Part shown: positions 15,727-24,869 of the stretch, in pieces | How the letters are laid out: every line of letters starts with the position of its first letter | Position numbering within the stretch: position 1 is the stretch's first letter | Assembly (NCBI RefSeq): GCF_000819445.1 | Contig: NZ_CP005286.1 | Coordinates: forward strand, 1,364,001 to 1,428,000 | Source of the DNA: Corynebacterium humireducens NBRC 106098 = DSM 45392 | GTDB taxonomy: Bacteria; Actinomycetota; Actinomycetes; Mycobacteriales; Mycobacteriaceae | Direction: 5' to 3' | DNA: 64,000 nucleotides | The notes under the pieces: generated by a model | What the model saw: only the letters and a program-made list of their open reading frames with translations | Told to the model about the DNA's origin: nothing | The model's database searches: none | Position numbers and translations under genes: made by a program

Positions 15727-16965
15727 ATGCTTTCCTGGCCCCATCCTGAAGTCCCGCGTCTCGGCGGCACCCCCGTCCCGCTCGCCCTCCACGACACGGC
15801 GGACGGCGTCGTCCGCCCGGTGGAGGCCCCCGGCGCCGGGGACGCCGGGATGTACGTCTGCGGCATCACCCCCTACGACTCGACCCACCTGGGGCACGCG
15901 GCCACCTACCTGACGTTCGACCTGGTCCACCGCCTGCTGCTCGACCAGGGCCTGGGCGTCCACTACGTGCAGAACATCACCGACGTCGACGACCCGCTCT
16001 TCGAGCGTGCGCAGCGCGACGGCGTCGACTGGCGGGAGCTGGGCACCGACCAGATCAACCTTTTCCGCTCCGACATGGAGGCACTGCGCGTCATCCCGCC
16101 GCGCGACTACATCGGGGCGATCGAGTCGGTCGACGAGGTCATCGAGATGGTGCAGAAGCTTCTCGACGCCGGCGCCGCCTACGTCGTCGACGACGAGTAC
16201 CCGGACGTCTACGCCTCCATCGAGGCGACGGGGAACTTCGGCTACGAGTCCAACTACGACCGCGCGACGATGGAGGAGCTCTTCGCGGAGCGGGGAGGGG
16301 ATCCGGAGCGCGTCGGCAAGCGGGACCCCCTGGACGCCCTGCTGTGGCGTGCCCACCGGGAGGGGGAGCCCGCCTGGGACTCGCCCTTCGGCCCGGGGCG
16401 GCCGGGCTGGCACATCGAGTGCTCGGCGATCGCGACGAACCGTCTGGGGGCGTCGTTCGCCATCCAGGGCGGCGGCAGCGACCTGATTTTCCCGCACCAC
16501 GAGTTCTCCGCGGCGCACGCCGAGGCGGGGCTGGGGGTCGAGCGCATGGCGGGGCACTACGTCCACGCCGGCATGATCGGCCTCGACGGGGTGAAGATGA
16601 GCAAGTCCCTGGGCAACCTCGTCTTCGTGCACCGTCTCACCGCCGCCGGGCACGAGCCGGACGCGATCCGCCTCGGCGTCTTCGCCTCCCACTACCGTTC
16701 CGACCGCGACTGGTCGGACCGGGTCCTCGCCGACGCGGAGGCCCGCCTCGCGGCGTGGCGGGAGGCCTGCGCGCAGCCCGGCACCCTGGCGGGCGCCGAG
16801 GCGCTGGTGGCGGAGCTGCGCACCCGCCTGGCGGACGACCTGGACACCCCCGGGGCGCTCGCCGCCGTCGACGCGTGGACCGTGTCCGACCGGGGCACAG
16901 ACGAGGAGGGGGCCGCTGAACTGGTCCGCACCGCCGCCGACGCCCTGCTGGGCGTGCGGGTGTAG
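15727..16965 (+). CDS. mshC: Cysteine-GlcN-inositol ligase of mycothiol synthesis (MshC)
   Basis: MshC adds cysteine to glucosaminyl-inositol with ATP, the third enzyme of the mycothiol pathway. The 412-residue protein is a shortened cysteinyl-tRNA synthetase relative. It has Cys45 in [17 protein letters not shown] (zinc ligand plus HIGH-like HLGH), IECSAIA and [10 protein letters not shown] (further zinc ligands), and KMSKS at residues 290-294. The missing tRNA-binding C-terminal part and the [10 protein letters not shown] variant separate it from CysS. The ATG at 15727 follows TAAGGT (15714-15719) by 7 nt. The neighbours uppP and a HAD hydrolase match the corynebacterial order. Confidence 0.95.
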   Translation: MLSWPHPEVPRLGGTPVPLALHDTADGVVRPVEAPGAGDAGMYVCGITPYDSTHLGHAATYLTFDLVHRLLLDQGLGVHYVQNITDVDDPLFERAQRDGVDWRELGTDQINLFRSDMEALRVIPPRDYIGAIESVDEVIEMVQKLLDAGAAYVVDDEYPDVYASIEATGNFGYESNYDRATMEELFAERGGDPERVGKRDPLDALLWRAHREGEPAWDSPFGPGRPGWHIECSAIATNRLGASFAIQGGGSDLIFPHHEFSAAHAEAGLGVERMAGHYVHAGMIGLDGVKMSKSLGNLVFVHRLTAAGHEPDAIRLGVFASHYRSDRDWSDRVLADAEARLAAWREACAQPGTLAGAEALVAELRTRLADDLDTPGALAAVDAWTVSDRGTDEEGAAELVRTAADALLGVRV

Positions 16966-16989
16966 GCGTTTTCGGGAACAATGTGCACC

Positions 16990-17370
16990 ATGACCATCCG
17001 CGCGGAATTCCAGCAGAACGTCGACGACTTCATCACCGAGCTCACCGAGTTCGCCACCGGCAGCTACCTCAAGGAGGACGAGAAGGAGTTCTGGGACGAA
17101 CCCTTCAACCCGGCCGCCCTCCCGGAGCTGAGGAAGATCCTCGAGGATCTGCTCGACTCCCTCGACGGCCTGCCCGCCGATCCGCCCGGGGAGATGCTGG
17201 TGACGGTGGTGCAGAGGTACGTCGAGAAGCTGGAGACGTACAACCGGAAGCACGACGACGCCGTCCTCGAGCCGGAGGAGACCACCGTGCTCAACGAACT
17301 CATCCATGACGCCTCCGCCGCCACCGGCGCGGACGACGAGGCACTGTCCGAGCTGCCGGAGATCGATTAA
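16990..17370 (+). CDS. Conserved acidic hypothetical protein, 126 aa
   Basis: The small soluble protein starts MTIRAEFQQNVDDFI and is strongly acidic and helical (many Glu and Asp, few basic residues), with no Cys cluster or membrane segment. I do not recognise a domain. An ATG three codons earlier (16981) is possible; the later ATG is preferred because the hexamer AACAAT (16977-16982) lies 7 nt before it, similar to the arrangement at 47481. It lies between mshC and the HAD gene and may be translated with the latter. Confidence 0.7.
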   Translation: MTIRAEFQQNVDDFITELTEFATGSYLKEDEKEFWDEPFNPAALPELRKILEDLLDSLDGLPADPPGEMLVTVVQRYVEKLETYNRKHDDAVLEPEETTVLNELIHDASAATGADDEALSELPEID

Positions 17371-18067
17371 CCCCACACTCACCGCCCCCGCCGCCATCTT
17401 CTGGGACATGGACGGCACCCTCGTCGACACCGAGCCCCTCTGGGAGCAGTTCACCTACGAACTCTCCGAGCTCATGGGTCGCCGCCTCACCCCCGCGCTG
17501 CGGGAGACCACCATCGGCGGCAGCTTCCACCACACCGTCCAGGTGTGCGCGAACCATGCCGGGCTCACCGTCACCGAGGACGATCACCCGCGCTTCCGCG
17601 CGTTCATGAACGAGCGCATGGCGGAACTGATGCGTGCGTCGCTCGCCCCCAATCCGGGGGTCACCGAGCTTCTCGACGACCTGTCGACCCGCGACCTGCC
17701 CATGCTCGTGACCACCAACACCGAGCGTTCCCTGGCGGACCTGTCGATCGCGGCGGTGGGGGAGCACTACTTCTCCGGTTCCGTCACCGGCGACGAGGTG
17801 CCCCGCCCGAAGCCGGCGCCGGACATGTACCTGCGGGCGGCGGAGAAGGTCGGCGCGGACCCGGCGGACTGCCTCGTGTTCGAGGACTCCTTCACCGGCA
17901 TGACCGCGGCCGTCACCGCGGGCTGCCGGGTGATCGGGCTGCCGTGGTACGAGGACACGGTGGTGCCGGAGGGAGTGGTCACACTCGCCTCCCTGCACGG
18001 CAGGAACGATTTTGTGGGGGTGGGGGCGGACACGGTGCTGGACTGGTTCCACCATCTGCAGCGCTGA
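17306..18067 (+). CDS. HAD-superfamily phosphatase-like hydrolase
   Basis: The HAD core is complete: motif I FWDMDGTLVDTEPLW (nucleophile Asp and acid/base Asp), motif II VTTNTERS, motif III Lys in RPKPAPDMYLRA, and motif IV CLVFEDSFTGMTAA. The helical cap between motifs I and II fits beta-phosphoglucomutase or phosphoglycolate-phosphatase-like members; the substrate is unknown. The only ATG before motif I is at 17306, which overlaps the upstream gene by 65 nt and adds a Pro/Arg-rich leader of about 25 residues. A non-canonical ATT at 17366, at the upstream stop codon, would be a neater start. The true N-terminus is therefore uncertain. Confidence 0.85.
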   Translation: MTPPPPPARTTRHCPSCRRSINPTLTAPAAIFWDMDGTLVDTEPLWEQFTYELSELMGRRLTPALRETTIGGSFHHTVQVCANHAGLTVTEDDHPRFRAFMNERMAELMRASLAPNPGVTELLDDLSTRDLPMLVTTNTERSLADLSIAAVGEHYFSGSVTGDEVPRPKPAPDMYLRAAEKVGADPADCLVFEDSFTGMTAAVTAGCRVIGLPWYEDTVVPEGVVTLASLHGRNDFVGVGADTVLDWFHHLQR

Positions 18068-18083
18068 GAGGTGGGGCATGGAA

Positions 18084-18089
18084 TAATGT
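18084..18089 (+). promoter_or_regulatory. -10 box (TAATGT) of the hisE-hisG operon
   Basis: TAATGT ends 6 nt before the hisE GTG at 18096. The six intervening bases are all C, so no ribosome-binding site exists and the mRNA is probably leaderless. Confidence 0.6.
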
Positions 18090-18095
18090 CCCCCC

Positions 18096-18359
18096 GTGAA
18101 GAACTTTGACTCCCTGTTTGCCGAACTCACCGATCGTGCCGCCTCCCGCCCCGAGGGCTCCGGCACCGTGGAAGCCCTGGACAAGGGCGTGCACCATATC
18201 GGCAAGAAGATCATCGAGGAGGCCGGGGAGGTCTGGATCGCCGCCGAGTACCAGTCCGATGAGGAACTGGCCGAGGAGATGAGCCAGCTCATCTACTGGA
18301 CCCAGGTCATGATGGTCGCCCGTGGGCTGACCCCCGACGACATCTACAAGAACCTCTAA
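18096..18359 (+). CDS. hisE: Phosphoribosyl-ATP pyrophosphatase
   Basis: HisE hydrolyses phosphoribosyl-ATP to phosphoribosyl-AMP, step 2 of histidine synthesis. The 87-residue all-alpha protein has the MazG-like metal-binding pattern: [38 protein letters not shown] carries the E-x2-E and E-x3-D/S ligands in pieces. Its length is normal for a stand-alone HisE. hisG follows after 10 nt with its own ribosome-binding site (AAGGAGA), so the two form an operon. The GTG start is supported by the -10 box at 18084-18089. Confidence 0.95.
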   Translation: MKNFDSLFAELTDRAASRPEGSGTVEALDKGVHHIGKKIIEEAGEVWIAAEYQSDEELAEEMSQLIYWTQVMMVARGLTPDDIYKNL

Positions 18360-18369
18360 GGAGACCACC

Positions 18370-19215
18370 ATGATCAAGATCGCCGTCCCCAACAAGGGTT
18401 CACTGTCGGAGGCCGCCGTGGAGATCCTCCGCGAGGCCGGCTACAAGGGCCGCGGCGACAGCCGTGCCCTGGCCGTGTTCGACCGTGCCAACGACGTGGA
18501 GTTCTTCTTCCTCCGCCCGAAGGACATCGCCATCTACGTGGCCAACGGCCGCCTCGACATGGGCATCACCGGCCGCGACCTGGCCCACGACTCCGGCGCC
18601 CAGGTCGACGAGCTGCTGCCCCTCGGCTTCGGAGCCTCCACCTTCCGGTACGCCGCCCCGGCGGACGAGACCTGGACCGTCGAGGACCTGGCCGGCAAGC
18701 GCATCGCCTCGGCCTACCCGAACCTGGTCAAGAACGATCTGGCCGCCCGCGGCATCGAGGCCGAGGTCATCCGTCTCGACGGCGCGGTGGAGATCTCCAT
18801 CAAGCTGGGTGTCGCCGACGCCATCGCCGACATCGTCTCCACCGGCAACACCCTGCGCCAGCAGGGCCTGGCCCCCTTCGGTGAGCCGCTGGTGACCTCC
18901 GAGGCCGTGATCGTCGGCCGCCGTGACCTGGAGCTCACCGCCGAGCACAACCTCGTCCTGCGCCGCATCCAGGGTGTGCTCACCGCGCAGAACTACCTCA
19001 TGATCGACTACAACATCGCCCGCAGCGAGCTCGAGGCCGCCTCCGCCGTCACCCCCGGTCTGTCCGGCCCGACGGTCTCCCCGCTGTCCCGCGACGACAT
19101 GGTCGCCGTGCGCGCCCTCGTGCCGCGCAAGGGCGTCAACACGGTCATGGACCAGCTCGACGAGCTCGGCGCCGAGGCCATCCTGGCCTCTGAGCTGCGC
19201 ATCGCCCGTATCTGA
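18370..19215 (+). CDS. hisG: ATP phosphoribosyltransferase, long form
   Basis: HisG starts histidine synthesis by joining ATP and PRPP, and is feedback-inhibited by histidine. The 281-residue length and the C-terminal ACT-like domain ([31 protein letters not shown]) mark the long, homohexameric form that needs no HisZ. The catalytic domain shows [25 protein letters not shown] and the PRPP loop [22 protein letters not shown]-rich hairpin closes the operon 13 nt after the stop. Confidence 0.96.
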   Translation: MIKIAVPNKGSLSEAAVEILREAGYKGRGDSRALAVFDRANDVEFFFLRPKDIAIYVANGRLDMGITGRDLAHDSGAQVDELLPLGFGASTFRYAAPADETWTVEDLAGKRIASAYPNLVKNDLAARGIEAEVIRLDGAVEISIKLGVADAIADIVSTGNTLRQQGLAPFGEPLVTSEAVIVGRRDLELTAEHNLVLRRIQGVLTAQNYLMIDYNIARSELEAASAVTPGLSGPTVSPLSRDDMVAVRALVPRKGVNTVMDQLDELGAEAILASELRIARI

Positions 19216-19228
19216 CCGCCCGCTTTCC

Positions 19229-19264
19229 CGCCGGCCCCGGACCTGGACTGGTCCGGGGCCGGCG
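19229..19264 (+). terminator. Terminator-like hairpin after hisG
   Basis: A perfect 15-bp stem (19229-19243 with 19250-19264) with a 6-nt loop follows hisG. There is no T-run, so it may need Rho or act only as an mRNA end stabiliser. Confidence 0.65.
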
Positions 19265-19358
19265 ACGTATGGGGACAGTCGGAATGCGCGCTGACTAAGA
19301 TGGGCGGGTGAGACTTTTCTTACATTTCCCCAGTTAGTCGAGTGAGAGGAACCCCACC

Positions 19359-20885
19359 ATGGCGCAGTCCCCGGAGCCCACGGAATCCACGGAGTCCACG
19401 GAACAGCCTGCCGTCAACCCTGACGTTGAGGTGGAGGCTGCAGCCCCCGCCACCACCGTCGCCCGGAAGACCCGCACCGAGGAGGACCTCCTCGGCTACC
19501 TCGAGGTCCCGGCCAACGCCTACTACGGCATCCACACCATGCGCGCGATGAACAACTTCCAGATCTCGCGCACCACGATCAACCACGTGCCGGAGTTCAT
19601 CCGCGGCATGGTGCAGGTGAAGAAGGCGGCGGCGATGGCCAACCGCCGTCTGCACACGCTGCCCGCCAAGAAGCACGAGGCGATCGTGTGGGCCTGCGAC
19701 CAGATCCTCGAGGAGGGTCGCTGCATGGACCAGTTCCCGATCGACATCTTCCAGGGTGGCGCCGGTACCTCGGTGAACATGAACACCAACGAGGTCATCG
19801 CCAACCTCGCGCTCGAGTACCTGGGGGAGGAGAAGGGCCGCTACGACATCATCAACCCCAACGATGACGTCAACATGTCCCAGTCCACCAACGACGCCTA
19901 CCCGACCGGCTTCCGCCTGGGCCTCTACGCGGCACTGTCGACCCTCATCCAGCAGATGGACGACCTGCAGAAGTCCTTCCGCGAGAAGGGCCGTGAGTTC
20001 CAGGACATCCTCAAGATGGGCCGCACCCAGCTGCAGGACGCCGTCCCGATGACCCTCGGCGACGAGTTCAACGCCTTCGCCCACAACCTGGCCGAGGAGC
20101 AGTCCGTCCTGCGCAACGCCGCCGACCGCCTCCTGGAGGTCAACCTCGGTGCGACCGCGATCGGCACCGGCGTGAACACCCCGGCCGGCTACCGCCACCA
20201 GGTGACCGCCACCCTCGCGGAGGTCACCGGCCTGGACGTCAAGTCCGCCCTCGACCTCATCGAGGCGAGCTCCGACACCGGCGCCTACGTCCACGCCCAC
20301 TCGGGTGTGAAGCGAGCCGCCATGAAGCTGTCGAAGATCTGCAACGACCTGCGTCTGCTCTCCTCCGGTCCGCGTGCCGGCCTCAACGAGATCAACCTGC
20401 CGCCGCGCCAGGCCGGTTCCTCGATCATGCCGGGCAAGGTCAACCCGGTCATCCCCGAGGTGGTCAACCAGGTGTGCTTCAAGGTGTTCGGCAACGACCT
20501 CACCGTCGCCATGGCCGCCGAGGCCGGTCAGCTGCAACTCAACGTCATGGAGCCGGTCATGGCCGAGTCCATGTTCCAGTCGATCCGCATCCTGGGCAAC
20601 GCCGCCGTGACCCTGCGCGAGAAGTGCGTGGAGGGCATCACCGCCAACGCCGACGTCTGCCGTACCTTCGTGGAGAACTCGATCGGCATCGTCACCTACC
20701 TCAACCCGTTCATCGGCCACCACAACGGCGACCTCGTCGCCCGTGAGGCCGCGGAGACGGGCCGTTCCGTCAAGGACATCGTCCTCGAGCGTGAGCTCAT
20801 GGACGCCGAGACCCTGGAGCGGGTGCTGAGCAAGGAGAACCTCATGCACCCCGAGTTCCGGGGTCGTCTGTACCTCGATCAGTAG
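19359..20885 (+). CDS. aspA: Aspartate ammonia-lyase (aspartase)
   Basis: Aspartase converts L-aspartate to fumarate and ammonia. The 508-residue protein has the fumarase/aspartase signature [11 protein letters not shown] around residue 350, the active-site block [11 protein letters not shown], and [17 protein letters not shown]. Compared with typical aspartases of about 475 residues it carries an extra acidic, Pro/Thr/Glu-rich N-terminus of about 35 residues. The ATG is well supported by GAGAGGAA about 8 nt upstream. Its position next to hisG is usual in corynebacteria. The following Dcu-type carrier gene suggests that the fumarate enters C4-dicarboxylate exchange. Confidence 0.95.
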   Translation: MAQSPEPTESTESTEQPAVNPDVEVEAAAPATTVARKTRTEEDLLGYLEVPANAYYGIHTMRAMNNFQISRTTINHVPEFIRGMVQVKKAAAMANRRLHTLPAKKHEAIVWACDQILEEGRCMDQFPIDIFQGGAGTSVNMNTNEVIANLALEYLGEEKGRYDIINPNDDVNMSQSTNDAYPTGFRLGLYAALSTLIQQMDDLQKSFREKGREFQDILKMGRTQLQDAVPMTLGDEFNAFAHNLAEEQSVLRNAADRLLEVNLGATAIGTGVNTPAGYRHQVTATLAEVTGLDVKSALDLIEASSDTGAYVHAHSGVKRAAMKLSKICNDLRLLSSGPRAGLNEINLPPRQAGSSIMPGKVNPVIPEVVNQVCFKVFGNDLTVAMAAEAGQLQLNVMEPVMAESMFQSIRILGNAAVTLREKCVEGITANADVCRTFVENSIGIVTYLNPFIGHHNGDLVAREAAETGRSVKDIVLERELMDAETLERVLSKENLMHPEFRGRLYLDQ

Positions 20886-20898
20886 GCGATAACTGAGA

Positions 20899-20930
20899 GC
20901 CCGGTTGTGTGGAGTTCCACACAACCGGGC
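20899..20930 (+). terminator. Rho-independent terminator of aspA
   Basis: A perfect 14-bp stem (20899-20912 with 20917-20930) with a 4-nt loop is followed by CTTTTTCTTCC. This is the clearest intrinsic terminator in the window. Confidence 0.92.
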
Positions 20931-20985
20931 CTTTTTCTTCCTTCTGGACAGGGTAACGGAAGCATCCGGACAGTATTCTGTTAAG

Positions 20986-20991
20986 TAGTAT
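20986..20991 (+). promoter_or_regulatory. Probable -10 box (TAGTAT) of the Dcu carrier gene
   Basis: TAGTAT lies 26 nt before the ATG at 21018 and after the aspA terminator, so the carrier gene can be transcribed on its own. A small dyad ACAG-N4-CTGT (about 20970-20981) sits just upstream and could be an operator. Confidence 0.45.
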
Positions 20992-21017
20992 CTTCCTTCC
21001 CGAGAAAGTTCCACGAC

Positions 21018-22328
21018 ATGCTCCTGGCACTCCAGATCCTCATCGTCCTGGGCGCCATCTTCCTCGGCGCCCGCCTCGGCTCCATCGCCATCGGATTCGC
21101 CGGTGGCCTCGGTGTCCTCCTGCTCAGCCTCACCGGCATCCCGGTCAGCGCGGAGGGCATCCCCTTCGACGTCATCGGCATCATCATGTGCGTCATCGCG
21201 GCCATCTCCGCGATGCAGCTCGCCGGCGGCATGGACTACCTCGTCCACGTCGCCGAGCGTTTCCTCCGCCGCAACCCCCGCCAGATCACCCTGTGGGCAC
21301 CGGTGGTCACCTGGCTCATGACCGTCCTCGCCGGCACCGGTCACACCGCCTTCTCCACCCTCCCTGTCATCGTCGAGGTGGCGAAGGAGGGCGGCGTCCG
21401 TCCCTCCCGCCCGCTGTCCGTCGCCGTCATCGCCTCCCAGATGGCGATCGTCGCCTCGCCGCTGTCCGCGGCGGTGGTGTTCATGGCCTCCGCGCTCGAA
21501 CCCCGCGGCGTCAGCTACCTCACCCTGCTGGGGATCATGATCCCCGCGACCTTCCTGGCCATCTTCCCGACGGCCCTGCTCACCAACCGGATGGGCCGCG
21601 AGCTGGCCGACGACCCCGTCTACCGCGAGCGCCTGGCCAAGGGGCTCATCCAGCCCCCGGCCGACCGCGGACAGTGGCAGCCGCGCCCCGGCGCGAAGGC
21701 CTCCGTCGGCCTGTTCCTCGCGGCCATCGTCCTGGTCATGCTCTACGCGACGGCGATCTCCGAGCAGGTCGGCCTCCTCAGCGACCCGACCCTGCCCCGC
21801 AACGAGGCCATCATGACCATCATGCTGGCCACCGCCGCGGCGATCGTGCTGCTCACCCGCGTCCCGGCGGACGAGATCCTCAAGACCCAGGTGTTCCGCT
21901 CCGGCATGTCCGCCTCCGTGTGCGTCCTCGGCGTCGCCTGGCTGGGCACGACGATGATCAGCCACTACATCGACGAGATCCAGGTTCTCGCCGGTGACGT
22001 CCTCACCGCCCGTCCCTGGCTGCTCGCCGTCGTCCTGTTCTTCGCCGCCGCCCTGCTCTACTCCCAGGCGGCCACGGCCAAGGCGCTCATCCCGGCCGCC
22101 CTCGCCATCGGGGTGTCCCCGCTCACCGCGGTCGCCGCCTTCCCGGCCGTGTCCGCGCTGTTCATCCTGCCCACCTACCCGACCCTGCTCGCCGCCGTCG
22201 AGATGGACGACACGGGCTCCACCCGCATCGGCCGCCTCGTCTTCGACCACCCCTTCCTCATCCCCGGCACCCTCAACATCACCCTCGCCGTGGTCTTCGC
22301 CTACGGGATCGGCGCACTCCTCATCTGA
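21018..22328 (+). CDS. Anaerobic C4-dicarboxylate transporter, DcuA/DcuB type
   Basis: The 436-residue polytopic protein has about ten to twelve hydrophobic segments. It shows Dcu-family landmarks: LGARLGSIAIGFAGGLGVL, GTGHTAFSTLPVIVEVAKEGGVRPSRPLS (read in two parts), SQMAIVASPLSAAVVFM and the C-terminal PAVSALFILPTYPT. Dcu carriers exchange fumarate, aspartate or malate for succinate during fumarate respiration. Its position after aspA fits import of aspartate and export of fumarate or succinate. Which Dcu subtype it is cannot be told from sequence by eye. Confidence 0.92.
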   Translation: MLLALQILIVLGAIFLGARLGSIAIGFAGGLGVLLLSLTGIPVSAEGIPFDVIGIIMCVIAAISAMQLAGGMDYLVHVAERFLRRNPRQITLWAPVVTWLMTVLAGTGHTAFSTLPVIVEVAKEGGVRPSRPLSVAVIASQMAIVASPLSAAVVFMASALEPRGVSYLTLLGIMIPATFLAIFPTALLTNRMGRELADDPVYRERLAKGLIQPPADRGQWQPRPGAKASVGLFLAAIVLVMLYATAISEQVGLLSDPTLPRNEAIMTIMLATAAAIVLLTRVPADEILKTQVFRSGMSASVCVLGVAWLGTTMISHYIDEIQVLAGDVLTARPWLLAVVLFFAAALLYSQAATAKALIPAALAIGVSPLTAVAAFPAVSALFILPTYPTLLAAVEMDDTGSTRIGRLVFDHPFLIPGTLNITLAVVFAYGIGALLI

Positions 22329-22345
22329 GGAATAGCCTGGGGGTC

Positions 22346-24010
22346 ATGACCGCACCGCTCACGGACGTCGCCATCGCCCAGGCCCACACCCTGGAACCCA
22401 TCACCGAGATCGCCCTCCGCGCGGGAATCCCGCCGGAGGCACTCATCACCTACGGACCGACGAAGGCGAAGGTGGACATCACGCGGCTGCGTCCCGGGCG
22501 GGACGTCGGCAAGCTCATTCTCGTGACGGGCATCTCCCCGACACCGGCGGGGGAGGGCAAGTCCACCGTCCTCATCGGGCTTGCCGACGCCCTCACCCGC
22601 CTCGGACACTCCGCGGCCGCCGCCCTACGCGAGCCCTCCCAGGGCCCCGTCATGGGCATCAAGGGCGGTGCCGCGGGCGGCGGCTACTCGCAGATCGTGC
22701 CGATGGAGGACATCAACCTCCACTTCACCGGCGACTTCCACGCCATCGCCGCGGCGACGAACACGCTGGCGGCGATGGTCGACAACCACGTCCAGCAGGG
22801 CAACGCGCTGGGCATCGACTCCCGCCGCATCGTGTGGCAGCGCTGCCTCGACGTCAACGACCGGTCCCTGCGCAGCGTCATCACCGGACTCGGCGGCACC
22901 GCGCACGGCACCCCGCGGGAGACCGGCTTCACCATCACCGCCGCCTCCGAGATCATGGCCGTCCTGTGTCTGGCCGCCGACCTGCCGGACCTCAAGGAAC
23001 GCCTCGCCCGGCTCACCGTGGCCTTCACCTTCGACGGCACGCCCGTCGCCGCCGACGAGCTCGGGGCGACCGGCGCGCTGGCCGCCCTGATGAAGGAGGC
23101 GATCAACCCCAACCTCGTGCAGACCCTGGGCGGCACCCCCGCCTACGTCCACGGCGGACCCTTCGCCAACATCGCCCACGGCTGCAACTCGCTCATCGCG
23201 ACGCAGGTCGCGCTCCGGCACTCCGACATCGTGCTCACAGAGGCCGGTTTCGGCTCCGACCTGGGGGCCGAGAAATTCTTCGACATCAAAGCCCGCCACG
23301 GCCGCCTCGACGTCAACGCGGTGGTCATCGTCGCCACCATCCGCTCGCTCAAGTACAACGGCGGCCTGCCCCGCACCGACCTCGGGACCGAATCCCTCGA
23401 CCACCTGCGGGAGGGCGTGAAGAACCTGGCGCGCCACGTGGCCAACATCCAGCAGTTCGGCGCCACGCCCATCGTCGCGCTCAACCTCTTCACCGGCGAC
23501 ACCGCCGCCGAACGGGCCTTCCTCCGCGCCTGGGCGAAGGACTTCCACGTCGCGCTCGCCGAATGCGAGGTGTGGGCCCGCGGCGGGGAAGGGGCCGAGG
23601 ACCTGGCCCGCGTCGTCCTCGAGAACCTCTCCCAGGGTTCCTCCCTGCTCTACGACCCGGAGCGTGGCGTCGAGCACTCCATCGAGGTCATCGCCCGTCG
23701 GATCTACCGGGCGGAGAAGATCGAGTACTCGCCGCAGGCCCTGCGCGACCTGGCGGTGCTCAGGGAGAACGGCTGGGACCGGCTGCCGGTGTGCATCTCC
23801 AAGACGCAGTACTCCTTCAGCGACGACCCCACCGCCCTCGGCGCGCCCACCGGACACACCCTCCACGTGCGTCAGCTCATCCCGCGCACCGGCGCCGGTT
23901 TCATTGTCGTGCTCACCGGCGCCGTGATGACCATGCCCGGCCTGCCCGCCCGCCCGGCAGCGGAGGGCATCGACATCGACGACGACGGGCGGATCACGGG
24001 GCTGTTCTAG
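22346..24010 (+). CDS. fhs: Formate-tetrahydrofolate ligase
   Basis: The enzyme uses ATP to attach formate to tetrahydrofolate, feeding one-carbon units to purine and other synthesis. The 554-residue length and the signatures TPAGEGKST (nucleotide loop, about residues 66-74), REPSQGPVMGIKGGAAGGGYSQ (split), TGDFHAI and VATIRSLKYNGG are diagnostic. The ATG at 22346 follows TAGCCT (22333-22338) by 7 nt and is probably leaderless. A likely source of formate is the PFL operon at 51.8-55 kb. The stop is shared with the convergent nuclease gene through CTAG at 24007-24010. Confidence 0.96.
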   Translation: MTAPLTDVAIAQAHTLEPITEIALRAGIPPEALITYGPTKAKVDITRLRPGRDVGKLILVTGISPTPAGEGKSTVLIGLADALTRLGHSAAAALREPSQGPVMGIKGGAAGGGYSQIVPMEDINLHFTGDFHAIAAATNTLAAMVDNHVQQGNALGIDSRRIVWQRCLDVNDRSLRSVITGLGGTAHGTPRETGFTITAASEIMAVLCLAADLPDLKERLARLTVAFTFDGTPVAADELGATGALAALMKEAINPNLVQTLGGTPAYVHGGPFANIAHGCNSLIATQVALRHSDIVLTEAGFGSDLGAEKFFDIKARHGRLDVNAVVIVATIRSLKYNGGLPRTDLGTESLDHLREGVKNLARHVANIQQFGATPIVALNLFTGDTAAERAFLRAWAKDFHVALAECEVWARGGEGAEDLARVVLENLSQGSSLLYDPERGVEHSIEVIARRIYRAEKIEYSPQALRDLAVLRENGWDRLPVCISKTQYSFSDDPTALGAPTGHTLHVRQLIPRTGAGFIVVLTGAVMTMPGLPARPAAEGIDIDDDGRITGLF

Positions 24011-24834
24011 CTCTGCAGGTCCGCCGTCGAGCCCGGCCAGCCCGGGTACTCCGGCGGGGTGCCCCCGAACTCCGGGCACAGGGACTGGAAGGAGCACCAG
24101 CCGCACAGCTTGGACTTCCGCGTGCGGAAACGCCCCGTGGCGCCGTCGGAGGCGATCTTCCCCCACAGGTCGCCGAGGTCACGCTCGAAGTACTCCAGCT
24201 CCTCCCGGGAGGGGGCGAGGAACATCGAGTCGAGGACCTTGAGGTACATCAGCCGCAGCTGGTGGGGGATCACCCCGTACAGGCGCCAGTACACGAGCGC
24301 GTAGAAGCGCATCTGGAACTGGGCGTCGTGGCTGTAGCGGGGGAGCGGCTTCTTGCCGGTCTTGTAGTCGACGACGCGGACCTCACCCGTGGGGGCGACG
24401 TCGACGCGGTCGATGAAACCGCGCACCGGCACGCCGTTGGGCAGGACGGTGTCAACGTACATCTCGACGGCGTGGGCGTCGAAACCCTGCGGGTTCTCCA
24501 TCTCGAAGTAGCCGCGCAGCAGGGAGCGGCACTCGACGAGGAAGTCGAGCAGCGACTCCTCCGGCACCAGTTCCTGCAGCTCCGCGTCGGCGGCGACCAT
24601 CTCCGCCCAGTGCGGCTTGAGCTGCTTCACGGCCGCCGGGTAGGTGCGCTCGTCCCGCGGTTGCGCGTGCATGTACTCGAGAACCGCGTGCACGAGATTG
24701 CCCTTGACCTGCGGCAGCGTCTTCGGCTCCGGCAGGCGGTCGATGGCGCGCAGACGGTAGAGCAGCGGGCACTGCTGGTAGTCGGAGGCACGGGACGGGG
24801 ACAGGGCGAGCGGGCGGGGTGCAGACGTGGTCAT
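24007..24834 (-). CDS. Stand-alone RecB/Cas4-like PD-(D/E)XK nuclease
   Basis: The 275-residue protein matches the RecB-family exonuclease domain. It has an SPSRASDYQQCP start with Cys22, then GNLVHAVLEYM, GFIDRVDV and VVDYKTGKKP (D-x-D-Y-K-T-G, the metal and catalytic residues), with QFQMRFYALVYW as the final helix. Cys244, Cys247 and Cys253 in CGWCSFQSLCPEF complete the four-Cys set that holds a [4Fe-4S] cluster in Cas4/AddB-type nucleases. No helicase is attached, so it is a separate nuclease of unknown role, perhaps in repair. The ATG at 24832-24834 is chosen; TAAGGT on the minus strand lies 10 nt upstream. Confidence 0.88.
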   Translation of the reverse strand: MTTSAPRPLALSPSRASDYQQCPLLYRLRAIDRLPEPKTLPQVKGNLVHAVLEYMHAQPRDERTYPAAVKQLKPHWAEMVAADAELQELVPEESLLDFLVECRSLLRGYFEMENPQGFDAHAVEMYVDTVLPNGVPVRGFIDRVDVAPTGEVRVVDYKTGKKPLPRYSHDAQFQMRFYALVYWRLYGVIPHQLRLMYLKVLDSMFLAPSREELEYFERDLGDLWGKIASDGATGRFRTRKSKLCGWCSFQSLCPEFGGTPPEYPGWPGSTADLQS

Positions 24835-24869
24835 GATGGGCACCACCTTATCCGTGGCAAGCTGGACAC

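Noticed and set aside
19320..22250. A 976-codon minus-strand frame opposite aspA and the Dcu-type gene
   Set aside because: It spans two unrelated plus-strand genes and a strong terminator. The translation is His/Gly/Asp-rich with no domain.
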